Numbered from the stretch's first letter, positions 39,022 through 49,020 are shown. The stretch is 64,000 nucleotides of DNA from Spirogloea muscicola (GCA_009602725.1 WELB01000108.1:16539-80538); one strand, 5' to 3'. Notes: a model not told the origin generated them from the sequence alone. Numbers and translations: made by a program.

Positions 39022-39989
39022 ATGGCCCGCCTCGCCGTCGCCGCCCTGGTCCTGGCCTTTGCCGCCTCCGCCTTCGCGGCCTGCTCCCCCTCCGGCTCCA
39101 CCTACTTCGGTGGTGCCACCTCCGCCCTGGAGAACCAGGTCCTCAGCACCTACGGCACCTATGGCTGCTATGCCTCCGTCGGGTGAGTACTGGCCTTGTG
39201 GACTTCCAAGCAACCCTCTCCTTTGCTGCCACGCATCCCCTTCCTTGTGCACAAAGACACAGCCACCATGCCCATGTCCACAGCTGCGCTTGTGCAGTAT
39301 CGAAGTGTCTTCGCACTCCGCACTCAAATGTGTCCAGACTGCTGTGTGCCCGTCCTCTCCTAAGCCTGTGCCGTGCCTGACTGTCCACGCGTCATGCCGC
39401 CTCTGGCTCCGCAGCTCCAGCGCCGGTTATGCCGGTTTCAAGGCCAACACCTACCAGGTCGCTGCGTCTGATGCTGCCATGACCACCGCCCAGGAGTCCG
39501 GCCTCGGCTTCTCCAAGCTCACTGTCCCCCAGGGCCTCCAGGCCTACTCCATGCTCTTCAACGGTGCTACTGAGCTCACCCTCTCCTGCCAGAGCCTGGC
39601 CGATCTCTACTCTGGTTTCTCCAAGTCCATCGGTGGTGGTGCCATCACCATCCCCGTGGCCCGCTCGGACTCCTTCCGGTACCACCTTCGTGTTCACCTC
39701 CTACCTGAACCTGTGCACCGCCGCTGGTGCTCGCCCGTGGCCCTCGAGCAAGGTCGGCGAGAGCGGCATCGCCTGGGGCTCCACGGCCCTGGTCACACAG
39801 AGCGGCTCCAGCGGCGTCGCTTCGTGCGTGTTCTCCCACCCCGGCGCCATCGGCTACCTCGGCAACCCCGTCGCCGTCACCTTCGTGACCGGCAACGTGC
39901 GCATCGCCTCCACCAACAACAAGGCCGGCCAGAACTACAAGGGCAGCTCCTGCTCCGTGAATACTTTGATTGTATCTTCCCAGAAGTGA
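39022..39989 (+). pseudogene. PstS-like secreted phosphate-binding protein gene with one frame break
   Basis: Exon 1 (39022-39182) starts in a good context (GCCATGG) and encodes a signal peptide (MARLAVAALVLAFAASAFAA) plus the start of a periplasmic-binding fold. Exon 2 starts at 39415 (GT-AG, phase matched) and continues GSSAGYAGFKANTYQVAASD, QGLQAYSMLFNGATELTLSC, GGGAITIPVARSDS. The SVGSSAGY, AASD and ARSDSSGTTFVFT motifs are those of PstS/DING phosphate-binding proteins. At 39674-39675 one extra T moves the frame. After it SGTTFVFTSYLNLC, VGESGIAWGSTALV and GAIGYLGNPVAVTFVTG continue to the stop at 39987-39989. It is either a sequencing error or a fresh pseudogene. The product would be ~235 aa, shorter than bacterial PstS (~320), and base composition changes abruptly near 39960, so the 3' end may be replaced. 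Confidence 0.65.
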
Positions 39990-40225
39990 CAATTCAAATC
40001 TAGTTCTAACATGTAAGTCTATTTATGTTACCTCCAAATAATTAACAATTGACATTTTAGAACAATAAAACAAGTATCAAAAGTACAACAAAAATCAGGA
40101 AATGTTTCAAAATTAACATCCATGTTCACTGGAGAAAGTATGATAAATATCTGTTAGACACTTCCCCTCCCCCCTTCGCGAATCATAATAACTCCAAAAC
40201 TTGAATTAGTCATAACCAGATGAGC
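39960..40225. other. AT-rich block after the PstS-like gene
   Basis: Composition drops sharply to AT-rich (AATAATTAACAATTGACATT and similar), unlike both sides. It contains no ORF. It may belong to the adjacent retroelement fossil. Confidence 0.45.
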
Positions 40226-40229
40226 GCAA

Positions 40230-40375
40230 GTGTACCGAATGCGCCTTACCATCTCGCTGCAGAGGTCGATGGTCCGCGCGCTGCACCTTTGCCGGCAGAA
40301 CTCTCGCTGCTGCCTCTGGCTCTGGCCAGGGGACCCACTTCCAGGAAGAAGAAGGCCTAGGAGCCTAGCATCTCT
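40230..40375 (+). mobile_element. LINE-A C-terminal scrap
   Basis: The + strand reads YRMRLTISLQRSMVRALHL followed by frame-broken sequence homologous to AAASGSVQGTHFQ.PSL, as at 54920. No tail follows. Confidence 0.65.
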
Positions 40376-40409
40376 ACAAGAATTTCTTCGTCAAGCGCAA
40401 CCACTTCAT

Positions 40410-40690
40410 TCCGTAACATTTAAGGCAGTATTGCTGTGATCGAGCATCCTATTTACCATGTTTATTATGCTCGTACTAAGCACATAAAGATACAATATCA
40501 CTTCAGGAAAGAAAGGTAGACGAAGGAGTCATCAGAATGCCGTGCTGTAGTACAACATGACTGCAATATCTTACGAAGGGCTTGCCCAAGCCCAAGAATG
40601 ATAGATATAGAAGTTTACTAGGTCTGGCTGATTCACATATAGAGTGGAAGTGTTGAATGTAGAATATGGTGAATCAGCGGACCAGGATGG
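40410..40690 (+). mobile_element. Ty1/copia LTR retrotransposon fossil (RNase H end)
   Basis: The + strand keeps the C-terminal RNase H signature of copia polyproteins (a HPIYH..ARTKHIKIQYHF-like stretch and a later GLPKPR-like stretch). No LTR, integrase or RT core could be assigned. It is a short, broken, old-looking fragment. Confidence 0.65.
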
Positions 40691-40719
40691 GTGACCATCC
40701 CGCCCGTCCTATTTTTGTA

Positions 40720-41000
40720 GGGAGCAAGCGCGGCCAGATTGACTGGTGGCTGGGAGAGGCCAGCCCAAAAGGAATGGACAAGGACAGAAAGACACGGGCC
40801 GAGAGCGTCTCCCTAGATAAGAAGAAAGACGCTTCCAGAAGAGGGAGAGAAGGCGCGCGGTGCGCATGAAATTGAAAGGGAGGTTAATTCTGGCCTTACA
40901 GAAGAGGGCGGTGGCTGGGTGAGGCCAGCCCAAAAAAAAAAAGAGCAAGCGCGGCCAGATTGACTGGTGGCTGGGAAGAAATGAACAATATTCGAAGCGG
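40720..41000 (-). mobile_element. LINE-A tails
   Basis: 40722-40790 is nearly identical to 33662-33735 (GAGCAAGCGCGGCCAGATTG, ACTGGTGGCTGGGAGAGGCC). Two further reverse tails occur at about 40900-40935 and 40944-40990. A repeat C copy lies at 40845-40893. Confidence 0.65.
40845..40893 (-). repeat. Repeat C, copy 7
   Basis: Near-consensus reverse copy. Confidence 0.7.
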
Positions 41001-41165
41001 CCAGGAAAAAATGCCAAGGCCTCCCTGCTTAAGGAAAATTTCCGGTTAGGGAGGCCACGGTACATCGGACATCCTCCAAACTCGAGGCCACGCGGTCCTC
41101 CCGTGAGCACATGGCTGCCACCTACGTCAATGTGCTTAAATATTGTACTTGACAACTCAGGCCTT
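41001..41165. other. Unassigned
   Basis: No motif recognised. Confidence 0.3.
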
Positions 41166-41770
41166 CCATCGAATGAATGTGGCTTTCCCAAAGAAGGTAG
41201 GGGCTGGGAAAGGCCAGCCCAAAAGAATTGAGCTTCAGAATTGACTGGTGGCTGTGAGAGGCCAGGCCAAAAGCAATGGACAAGGTCCAAAGAGCCAAAG
41301 GCGCCTAAATCACACAGCTATGCACGAGAATACTGCAGATGGGAGCTTAGTAAGCACAATTTAGCAGCAGCAAGTCGAAGTAACTTGCAGCTGGGAAAGA
41401 GGCACCCCGACGAGACGCAGAAGCTTCACTTTTGATGAGGACGGAGCCTGTGCTGTCTGCTTGACTGACTGAGTGCGAACTGAATCTGTTCGCCGCCATG
41501 AGCAGATATGAAAGTGCTCTCCCAAAGAAGGTAAGGGCTGGGAAAGGCCAGCCCAGAAAAATGGCTCTTTGGCTTCTTGGACAAGGTCCAAAGAGCCAAA
41601 AGGCGCCTAAAACCACACAGCTAGGCACGAGACTACAGCAAATGGAAGCTTTAGTAACCACAAGTAAGCAGCAGCAGGTCGGAGAAACTCGGAATGAAAA
41701 CGTGGTAACGCGAGTCTGCATCTGTGCCGCCAAGAGGGCGAGGGTGGTCGGCTGGGCTTGTGTAAAGAAG
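41166..41770 (-). mobile_element. LINE-A 3' fragments
   Basis: Reverse tails at 41185-41230, 41240-41330 and 41510-41620. ORF-end pieces lie at 41347-41450 (SRRGASFPAASYFDLLLL) and near 41655-41690 (the LTR-type end). The tail pair at 41265-41300 and 41575-41610 shares TGGACAAGGTCCAAAGAGCC and AAAGGCGCCTAAA, so these are two copies of one subfamily. Confidence 0.65.
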
Positions 41771-43300
41771 GAAGTGGCACTCCTCATGGGGGCAAGGGCT
41801 GCGAAAAGCCAGCCCAAAAAAGAATCGACAAAGGTTCGGGGTGGCCTACAAGCGAGTAGCAGCTACAAAGAAGAGAAGAAGGGCTCGCCCATTGAGAATA
41901 TGGGCTGGAACAGCCAGCCCAAAAAAGAATGAACAGAGTACAAGAAGAGGGGGGGGGAAGCCAGGCGAAGCCCTAAGGCGAAGCAGCAGAAATGACAAGC
42001 ACACAAGAAAAAACAAAGCAGCTACTAACCACTCAGTAACCCCTGCTAAGCTACAAAGGGGCCTGAAGATGCTATGTCAGAACAGTGGGAGGATGGATCA
42101 CTCAGTAGTTACGAGTGAGGAGCCTCAGATCCAACAGACTAGCTGCCGGAAAACTATCCCCCTGACGAAAGCCGGAGGCCGCGGCGAGAGCACGGCCAGC
42201 ACGCAGATGGAGAGCGTGGGCCATGGACCGCTGAAGGAATACAGACAATCTCATACGATACACTTGAGCCCACGAGCCAGCGGCGTTGAAGTCAGCCGGC
42301 TCACCGCGCCTGCGGGACACAGCGCGCGGCGCAAGCCTGGCCAGCAGGTCGAGCCACTGGGACCCGAGAGCCCCGTGCACGTTCACAGCCAGGGGGATGA
42401 CCTCATCAGCGGCCGGGTGGTCGGCGTGTTTGGCCGCCTTGCTGCGAGCGGCCTTCGCCGCAGCGTGGCCAGCCCGCAAGGCAGAGAGCCCCGGGTTGGA
42501 GCGGTCGACCACATCAGTGGTCACCACGTCAGCGATGATGCGCGCGCCGCCGCACGGCGTGAACGCCACCAAGTCGACACGGCGCGTATGGAGTCCGTCA
42601 GCCCTCCGGAGGATTGGCATGACGGAAGATTTCTCCATCGCCACCGAGTAGCCGGCCTCCTGAAAGATGCCGAACATTGCATCACGCAGGAGATCGTGAG
42701 CAGCTGTACGTTCGCCTCCAGTGGGCAGCGGAGGAAACGCGCCGCCAGCTCCGCCGGGTCCGTCGACCGCTCCCCACATTTACACTGCAGCGCGCCCAGC
42801 AGGCAGGGCGGGGGAAGGCCGAGCAGACGATGAGTGGCCGTACGGAACAGCTCATCCGGCATCCTGAGGGCATCGTACAGGGGAGCGCGGAGAGCCAGGC
42901 TGCCGCGGCGGGGGAGGCGGCCGACAGCAGCCGAGTATGGCCGCGCACGTCGGCTGCAGGGAGGAGCTGCAGCTTGGCAGTGAAGGACGCCTTGTCGACT
43001 GCCGCCATGTAGCGCGCCTGCGCTTGCGAGCCGGTGGTGTGCGCAAAGTGGGCAAACGGGACCACGCTCTCTGGCAAGGGCAGGGTGCTCCGCAAGTAAC
43101 CCGTCTTGAGCTGAGCGGAGCGCCACCTGAAAAGGCAACGAGCGGGTCGCCACCTCCTCCACAACCTGCTGCAACAGGGGCCGCCCATCGCGCTGCGCCA
43201 CCGAAGTGGCGACCTGAGCCCAACTGCCAAGGAACGCTGGCCTGCAGACGCGCGCGAGCGAGCGGCAGCCGAGAAGAAGGGCAAACGTCCAATGGAGGAC
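41770..43300 (-). mobile_element. Longest LINE-A copy (C-terminal third of the ORF plus full tail)
   Basis: On the reverse strand, pieces in three frames line up as one C-terminal region. They are, in order: ARYMAAVDKASFTAKLQLL, GHTRLLSAASPAAAAWLSAL; then RMPDELFRTATHRLLGLPP, ALQCKCGERSTDPAELAARF; then AHDLLRDAMFGIFQEAGYSV, RRVDLVAFTPCGGARIIADV, and the conserved end ...SLLDLRLLTRNY, stop at 42102. The C.CG...HD..RD.....AGY.V..E..RR.DLV......ADV pattern is that of the zinc-knuckle plus PD-(D/E)XK restriction-like nuclease at the C-terminus of R2/CRE-type non-LTR elements. The RT core is not present. There are about two frame breaks. The 3' UTR is split by a nested stub (41871-42048) and ends with the type-1 tail GGGCTGGCTTTTCGCAGCC at about 41800. 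Non-LTR identity is inference. Confidence 0.72.
41871..42048 (-). mobile_element. 178-bp LINE-A stub with 10-bp target-site duplication
   Basis: The reverse strand contains the ORF end (AGGGGTTACTGAGTGG), the UTR and a type-2 hairpin tail (GGGCTGGCTGTTCCAGCCC, CAATGGGCGAGCCCTTC). AGCTACAAAG flanks it at 41861-41870 and 42049-42058. Removal restores the 3' UTR order seen in the copy at 12201-12350. Confidence 0.85.
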
Positions 43301-44494
43301 TCTGACTGGAGAAATTAAGGATCTGATGTTGATAACAGCAGACAGAAGCAGTCAGAGCAGGAAAGCTTTTCACTGCTGGGCCTTCTGCAGAGACGGGCAG
43401 ACGGCCGCTGGAGGACTCCTGGCTGTGAATTCTAGAGAATACAAGAATCTGAGAAGATTGATCGCAACAGACAGGAGCAGGAGCAGGAGCAGGAGCAGCC
43501 AAACCAAGAAGGCTCTTAAAAGTATGGGATCTTGTGTGTATATGAACAGAGCCATCCCAGCATCCGTGCCCGCTGCCACCACCACCGAGCGCCATTGTAA
43601 ACACCATCTACCAACCAAGTCCTGGTGTCTGCCCCATGGTGTGTCCTTCGCTTCCATCTGTCAGACCCAGACCCGCCCAACCGGCACCTTCATTGCCACC
43701 ACCACCAGGACCTTTCTGATTTAATCATTTTCTCCATCGCTAGGCATTATTCTCTCCCCCTTCGCCTTCATCAAGAATCTCAGCGGTCTCTACACCCCAC
43801 AGTTTCAATGTTGTGGTCAACTATCAAGAAAAAAACAGCTGTTGTTATGTAGCTGTTCGGAATATTTTTGCCAAATTGACAATGAGATAAACTGTTTGAA
43901 TGATGAACAGTAAAGATTTGACTGTTTGATTCTGATTCATTCTTGACAAGCAGAGACTTAGACAGGCTGGCAATGGCTGCCAAAGGGCAGCCCAGAAGTT
44001 GTGACGAGGTCCACGGGAAAGCTCCGACACAAAAGTGCAAACTAGTCAGCATCTCAAGACGAGCAAGCACAACGGCGCGTCTTGCTGAGATGGCTGCGCT
44101 TGGCTTGTTGATGTGGGCTTTGCTTTGCAACAGCCCCTTGTCACCGAGAGAGGCGCTGCATCATGTAGCCTCCACCTCTGATTTCTGATCAGGGGCTGGA
44201 ACCCATCAGTGACGAGTACAAGACTCCCTATGCTGGCTCCGATAGCAGTGTCGACAATTACTCAACCCTGGCAAGCGCAGCCCGCTCTCGAATTTAATGG
44301 ATCTCATCTTGGAGACTTGGGCCAAAACAGGGCAAGGGTTTACTGATAGCCAGCCTCAAGCTGACATCCAAAGCAAGGCAGGAGCACGAAAAGGGGCATG
44401 TCGATGACTAGGCGTTAAGCACGTCATTAATAGGTAAGTGTTCCAACAAGGGGTCCTACATGAATGACGAGGTGACCAGAGGTAAGTGGAAGGG
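43301..44494. other. Intergenic with short repeats
   Basis: Two imperfect direct repeats (GGAGGACTC.TG at about 43293 and 43403; CAGACAGAAGCAG/CAGACAGGAGCAGG at about 43338 and 43467) and a (GGAGCA)n run at 43472-43497. A short frame from 44089 (MAALGLLMWALLCNSPLS) looks like a signal peptide and could be the lost first exon of the receptor kinase locus at 44819; nothing links it to that locus in this window. Confidence 0.4.
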
Positions 44495-44542
44495 CTAGAA
44501 TTGGCCTCCCTTTCAATTTCATGCGCACCGCGCGCCTTCTCT
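44495..44542 (+). repeat. Repeat C, copy 8
   Basis: Near-consensus copy. Confidence 0.7.
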
Positions 44543-44818
44543 TTTTTGGAAGGGCCCAGTCTGGTGAGGTATTGGACACTTATAGTTCGTTTGCGACGCA
44601 AGAGCATGATGGTCAGCCTGACCAATCTGCACTGCTGGACTTAATTGCTAGCTCACCGCCGCTATACGTCAGCCACACATCTCTGCTATGCTGTTTGGTC
44701 ATCTCATGCAACAGTAGCTGCCCGGACCTTGAAAGGAGCTGACTGCAGTTTGTATTTAGGAAAAGCTCAAATGCTAGCCACTTTGTATGTGAGCTTGGCT
44801 CTTCCTTGCATTGCAGCC

Positions 44819-46894
44819 TCACTGGTATTTTGCCACCTGAGCTGGGGAACTGCACCAGTCTGAGCTATCTTTCTGTCGTCTCAAAGCCACCGCCCTTTTC
44901 TGGATGTCATTTTCCTGTCATTCTCCTACACGGGCCGTTCTGCGCTCGGTGGGTCGAGCTTCTTCACCAGCTCTCGCGCAGCGCGGTCTCCCGCTGGTAC
45001 CATGGGAGCAGGCCAAACGTCAACGCAACAGGCTCTCTCGCGCCGGTGTGTCGCATGCGCCTGTCAGTCTCGCTGCGGTGGTCCATGGCACGCGCGCTGC
45101 ATCTGCGGGAGTACCTGTGAGCATTCGAAGTCTGCAAAACGATCAAAATCTTGACATTTCCAACAACCGCCTAACTGGCAGTCTCCCCCTGGAAATTGGA
45201 GAGTTAAGCAATCTCATTAGATTTTCGGCTGCAAGGAACTCATACAGCGAGCCCATACCGGAGGGTATTGGCGACTTGCCGAGTCTTACCTATCTCGATA
45301 TCTCCAACAATGACCTCAATGGCAGCATTCTGGCATCCTTTGCTAATTTGAGTCTTGGTCTCTTCCTCAACATCTCAAATAACAACCTCAGTGGGCCTAT
45401 TCCAGACATTCTTATTGCTTACTTCAACAGCAGCTCCTTTGCTGGCAATCCCGCCTTATGTGGCGGCCCTTATGTGGCCTGCAAGACAGCTCCAAGCTTA
45501 TCAGGGGGAGAGATTGCTGGCGTTGTTGTTGGGGCTGTTGTCCTTCTCCTCCTGTTGCTGGGACTTCTCCTACTGTGTTGCTTAGCTTGGAAGAAGAGGA
45601 AGGACAAGACTTTTCCAGACAAGCGGAGCTTTGAGCACTTCTGCTCCGAGATGTCCATCACGCAGGGTAGACTCCAAGCTCCCTTCACATTCGAGGAGCT
45701 CATGGATGCAACTGAGAACTTCAATGAAAATTTCATAGTTGGCACTGGGGGCTTCGGAAAAGTCTACGGGTAAGTAAATGCCATACTTACCAGTGGTGTG
45801 CTTTCCTTGGTGCCAATTGACCAGGCCTCTCCTCAGACTATGGTTCACACGAACTCACAAATATTTAGCTGGAGATGCTGAGCAGTGCGCAGATGAAGAA
45901 TGGCCAAAAGTATGCAGTGAAGAGGCTACCAGCAGACAGCAAGCAAGGACTGAGATCAGTGAAAGCTGAGGTGGAGACACTGAGTCGCATCAAACATCGC
46001 AATTTGGTCCGGTTACAGGGCTGGTACATCCCCAGGGACAGCCAAGCGGGCATGCTCCTCATCCATCCTTTCTTGCCTGGCGGAAATCTTGACCAGTAGG
46101 TGCACGGGGAAAGGGCGTGCCTCCAAAGCCCAAAGACTGGGCTGCACGGATGAAGGTCATATTGGGTGCAGCCTTTGGGCTTAAGTACCTGCATCATGAG
46201 TGCAGTCCTCGTGTGCTGCATAGGGACATCAAGCCAAGCAACACCTTGTTGGATGAACATGGTCTAGGATATGTGGCGGATTTTGGGCTTGCACGGATCT
46301 TTCAGGCACATGACACGCACGTGTCAACTATGACTGCAGGTAATCTCTAATGCTCTCTAATGTTCATTGAGCTTTATCTAGGCCTCTCTACCATCGTGCA
46401 AGAAGGATGTTTTCATACATGCTGGTAGAGGCACCTCATGACGCGGCATACTGATGAACATGGGCAGGTACAGTCGGGTATACCGGTCCAGACTGCGCCC
46501 TAGGCCAACTGACTATATACAGCGATGTTTTCAGTTTTGGAGTGATGCTTCTCGAGACTGTCACTGGCAAACGGCCTGTTGACCCTTTCTTCCAGACCGA
46601 AATTGCAACTGGTGGCAACTTAATCTCGTGGGTGCGATCCTGCTTTCGCCATGAGAAGCCTTTGGAGTGCGTTGATACGGCGCTAGCTCCCTTCGTCCCC
46701 CAGAAAGTGGACGAAATACGGGGCGCCTTGAAAGCGGGGCTATTTTGCTGCTTCAATAACCCAAAACAAAGGCCAACGATGATTGACGTTGTTGAGATGC
46801 TCCAGAATCTTGAAGCATTTGGTGCTGGGTTGACGTTTCCTAAGTCAATCGGTACCATCGGGTATTTAAGATCTATTGACTTCGTGCACCGACC
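44819..46894 (+). pseudogene. LRR receptor-like kinase, decayed copy a
   Basis: A first LRR exon starts at 44819 after a TTGCATTGCAG acceptor (LTGILPPELGNCTSLSYL) and stops matching after about 55 bases. A LINE-derived piece (44885-45107) follows. The gene resumes at 45108 inside the exon homologous to 58112-59050: GVPVSIRSLQNDQN, ISNNRLTGSLPLEIGELSN, a transmembrane segment (IAGVVVGAVVLLLLLLGLLL) and EELMDATENFNENFIVGTGG ending at 45769 (GT donor). Kinase exons follow: 45886-46339 ([34 protein letters not shown]) and 46468 on (SDVFSFGVMLLETVTGKRPV). The kinase exon has an in-frame stop after GGNLDQ and a frameshift just beyond, and the normal stop codon is lost. The missing part corresponds to nine LRR exons of the locus at 56888-63830. 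Upstream exons are not found. Confidence 0.8.
44885..45107 (+). mobile_element. LINE-A internal fragment replacing receptor-kinase exons
   Basis: The + frame reads RWVELLHQLSRSAVSRWYH, NATGSLAPVCRMRLSVSLRW, SMARALHLR and then switches to receptor-kinase sequence. It lacks the LINE 3' end and tail. A short type-3 tail scrap (CCACCGCCCTTTTCTGG) precedes it. So it is not an ordinary target-primed insertion; it sits exactly where several LRR exons are missing. Confidence 0.75.
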
Positions 46895-47260
46895 TCTCTT
46901 GGCTGGCACTATACCAATGCCCTACATGAGACTCTGGAGGTCGAGGTTTGATGCTGCAAAGACTTGCCAGATTTTACGCAGGTCTATGTTGGTGCACTTC
47001 CCCGTCACTCCAATTGCTCGTCTGACCGTGGTGTTGGATATGCAGCACGACATAGCAAGAAGTAGAGTGTGAGACACAGAGCATTCGAGCAAAACCAAAG
47101 GGTGATAGTGCGAGGAGAGGAAGAGGCAGAGGAGAGTCAGTGTGATTGGCGAGCTTGATCGGGGAGAAAGGTGACCGAGAATGAAGGGAATGTCGAGAGG
47201 GAGGAGGAGAGAGAGTGAGGGTGTGACGGAAGAAATGAATGGAGTGTGTAGTAAATGACG
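46895..47260. other. 3' flank of copy a, homologous to the flanks of copies b and c
   Basis: 47040-47220 (CACGACATAGCAAGAAG, GAGTGTGAGACACAGAG, AATGAAGGGAATG) matches the reverse complement of 49120-49285 and 56510-56690. The duplications that made the three loci therefore included downstream sequence. Confidence 0.65.
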
Positions 47261-47264
47261 GAGG

Positions 47265-47408
47265 GCCTGAGTGGCCAAGCACAAAGGCAAGAACATTGAC
47301 AATTGTACATCACCTGCTGCTAAGCTGACCCGTTCAGTAACCACGAGTCAGCACATAAAGGTCGCTAATTGAAGCCCGAATACGGGACGGCAATTGACAA
47401 GCTCTTGT
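47265..47408 (-). mobile_element. LINE-B 3' fragment
   Basis: Reverse strand: LINE-B ORF end (TTAGCGACCTTTATGTGCTG) and tail (CTTGCCTTTGTGCTTGGCCA). Confidence 0.7.
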
Positions 47409-47595
47409 GCCAAGGAAGTTGAAAGGTCGCCAGCCTTTCAGGGTGGGCAGCGCCTCATCAGCGTCCCAGTAGCATTGTGGTCAGTAGAATGAAATTGAGC
47501 TTTGCCCGTTCTGCAGCGTGGCAGAAACAGCTATAATGTGCCAACTTCAAAGTATGGTCGTCAGTGTGGTGAGAGTTATCAACGTCACTTGAAGT
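47409..47595. other. Unassigned
   Basis: No motif recognised. Confidence 0.3.
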
Positions 47596-47880
47596 AGCTG
47601 CAGCCTCTGGCTTTCGTCAAGGGACTGCTTTCCAGCTGCTAGTCTTTCACGAGTTATAGCTGCTGAGTAGAAAGCTAATGAGTAAGTAGTGAGTGATTAT
47701 CCTGCATGGTAATTGCTTGATTATGTGTTCCAGCGTTTCTTGGCCCCTTCGGAACTTGTCAACTCTTCTCGGGCTGGCATTTCACAGGCTGACTTAGTTA
47801 TGTGCTCCAGCAATTCTTCAGCCCCTTCGGACCTGGTCACTTCTGTCCGTGCTGGCTGTCACGCCACAGGACATCGATTG
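47596..47880 (+). mobile_element. LINE-A ORF-end scrap and tails
   Basis: GCTGCAGCCTCTGGCTTTCG then AAGGGACTGCTTTCC is the LINE-A C-terminal coding scrap. Two tails follow (CGGGCTGGCATTTCACAGGC at about 47770; a diverged CGTGCTGGCTGTCACGCC at about 47848). The latter leads into CATACTACGTCGATAGG, a word also found near 16372 and (as CTACGTCGAGGG) near 37255. Confidence 0.55.
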
Positions 47881-48425
47881 CCATACTACGTCGATAGGTC
47901 AGAGCGAGACAGAAGAGTAACGTGTCAGGGCCTACGTGGCATGCAGAACCTACAACGGTCTGGGAAATAAAGTAGCGCCTTAATAAAAGCATAACGTAGG
48001 AACAGATGACATGGAGCGCACTGTGAAGGGTGGGTTTGTTGACTCTTACTTCATATTAGGATGATGGACGAGTCACACGCTTAGAATCGCAGTCCGGAGC
48101 GAAGTCAAGAAATGCCGTACACGAGGCAGATCGCTGCCGGCTCGCTGCGAGGCGTCCGTAGCTGGCCCTTGGTGGGCCAGCTGCGGGCTGGTACCCAGGA
48201 GGTGGAGACACTGCCTGACGGCGGCGCCACAGGGCCAAGTCTTCCGCTGCGCTAACGCGCGATTGCTTCGCTGTCTAGACGGTTGGCCCCTACAGCCGGA
48301 CTCAACAAGGACAACTCCCTTCAACTGCGTGTGCAGGGGCACGTCGTTACAGGACAGTGTGCTCACTCAGGGATATTTAGTGTCCCCCTTAGCCAGCTCA
48401 TGACCCACTTAACAGGACATTTGTA
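47881..48425. other. Unassigned
   Basis: A reverse open frame (48366-48056) has no motif I can name. Confidence 0.3.
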
Positions 48426-48427
48426 AG

Positions 48428-48478
48428 GCTAGAATTGGCCTCCCTTTCAATTTAATGCGCACCGCGCGCCTTCTCTCT
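48428..48478 (+). repeat. Repeat C, copy 9
   Basis: Near-consensus copy (one change in the AATTTAATGCGCACC part). Confidence 0.7.
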
Positions 48479-48489
48479 ACAGGAAAGGT

Positions 48490-49020
48490 GATCATACCGG
48501 TCTCCTTTGAACCTTGTCGATGCAGTTGCGGGCTGGCCTTTCACAGCCTATCGCCAACTTTTGGAGAGCTGATTTTTCCTCCTGGGGCTCCTCACTGGAC
48601 CTTGTCCTTCCTTTATCTGGCCTTGCACAGCCACTTTCACAAAATGAGCTTCTCGTCTTCCAGAGGAGCTTGTCCTGTCTTTGCGAGCAGGGTTCCAATG
48701 TGGGTCAAAGGAAAGTTCTTCCAGAAGGGGGCGATGGCTGCGAGAGGCCAGCCCAGAAAGAATGTGTAAAGAAGAACGGAACAGGTTCGGAGGGCTAGCC
48801 ACTGGGCTGCCTCTGCAGCTGAAGAGAAGAAGAAGAAAGGGCTCGCCCATTGAGGAGAGGGGTTGGACAAGCCAGCCCTAAAAAGAATGAACAAGTACGA
48901 GTAGGGGGCCAGGGGAAGCGCTAAGAGAGCTCCTCCGAGAGCAGAAGGAGCTCAGAATAGCTCTTCCGAGCAGGGGCAATAGCTGTTTGCTGCCACCCCA
49001 GAAAGGATGGACAAGGTCAT
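48490..49020. mobile_element. Cluster of LINE-A 3' stubs, both orientations
   Basis: + tails at about 48500-48570 (CGGGCTGGCCTTTCACAGCC) and 48598-48650. - tails at 48710-48765 (GGCTGCGAGAGGCCAGCCC on +), 48838-48900 (GCTCGCCCATTGAGGAGAGG, type 2) and 48955-49020. Confidence 0.65.

Noticed and set aside
38777-39180. Extended N-terminus for the PstS-like protein (Gly/Arg-rich, no ATG context)
   Set aside because: The ATG at 39022 has a good context and is followed at once by a clear signal peptide. The upstream frame is low complexity.
42286-42651. Long + strand open frame opposite the LINE-A copy
   Set aside because: It is a GC-driven shadow of the reverse-strand LINE coding sequence, which has the recognisable motifs.
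44806-45120. A chimeric gene fusing LRR and LINE coding sequence
   Set aside because: The LRR and LINE parts share a frame, but it ends at 45118-45120, before the downstream receptor sequence, which lies in another frame. It reads as damage, not as a new fusion gene.
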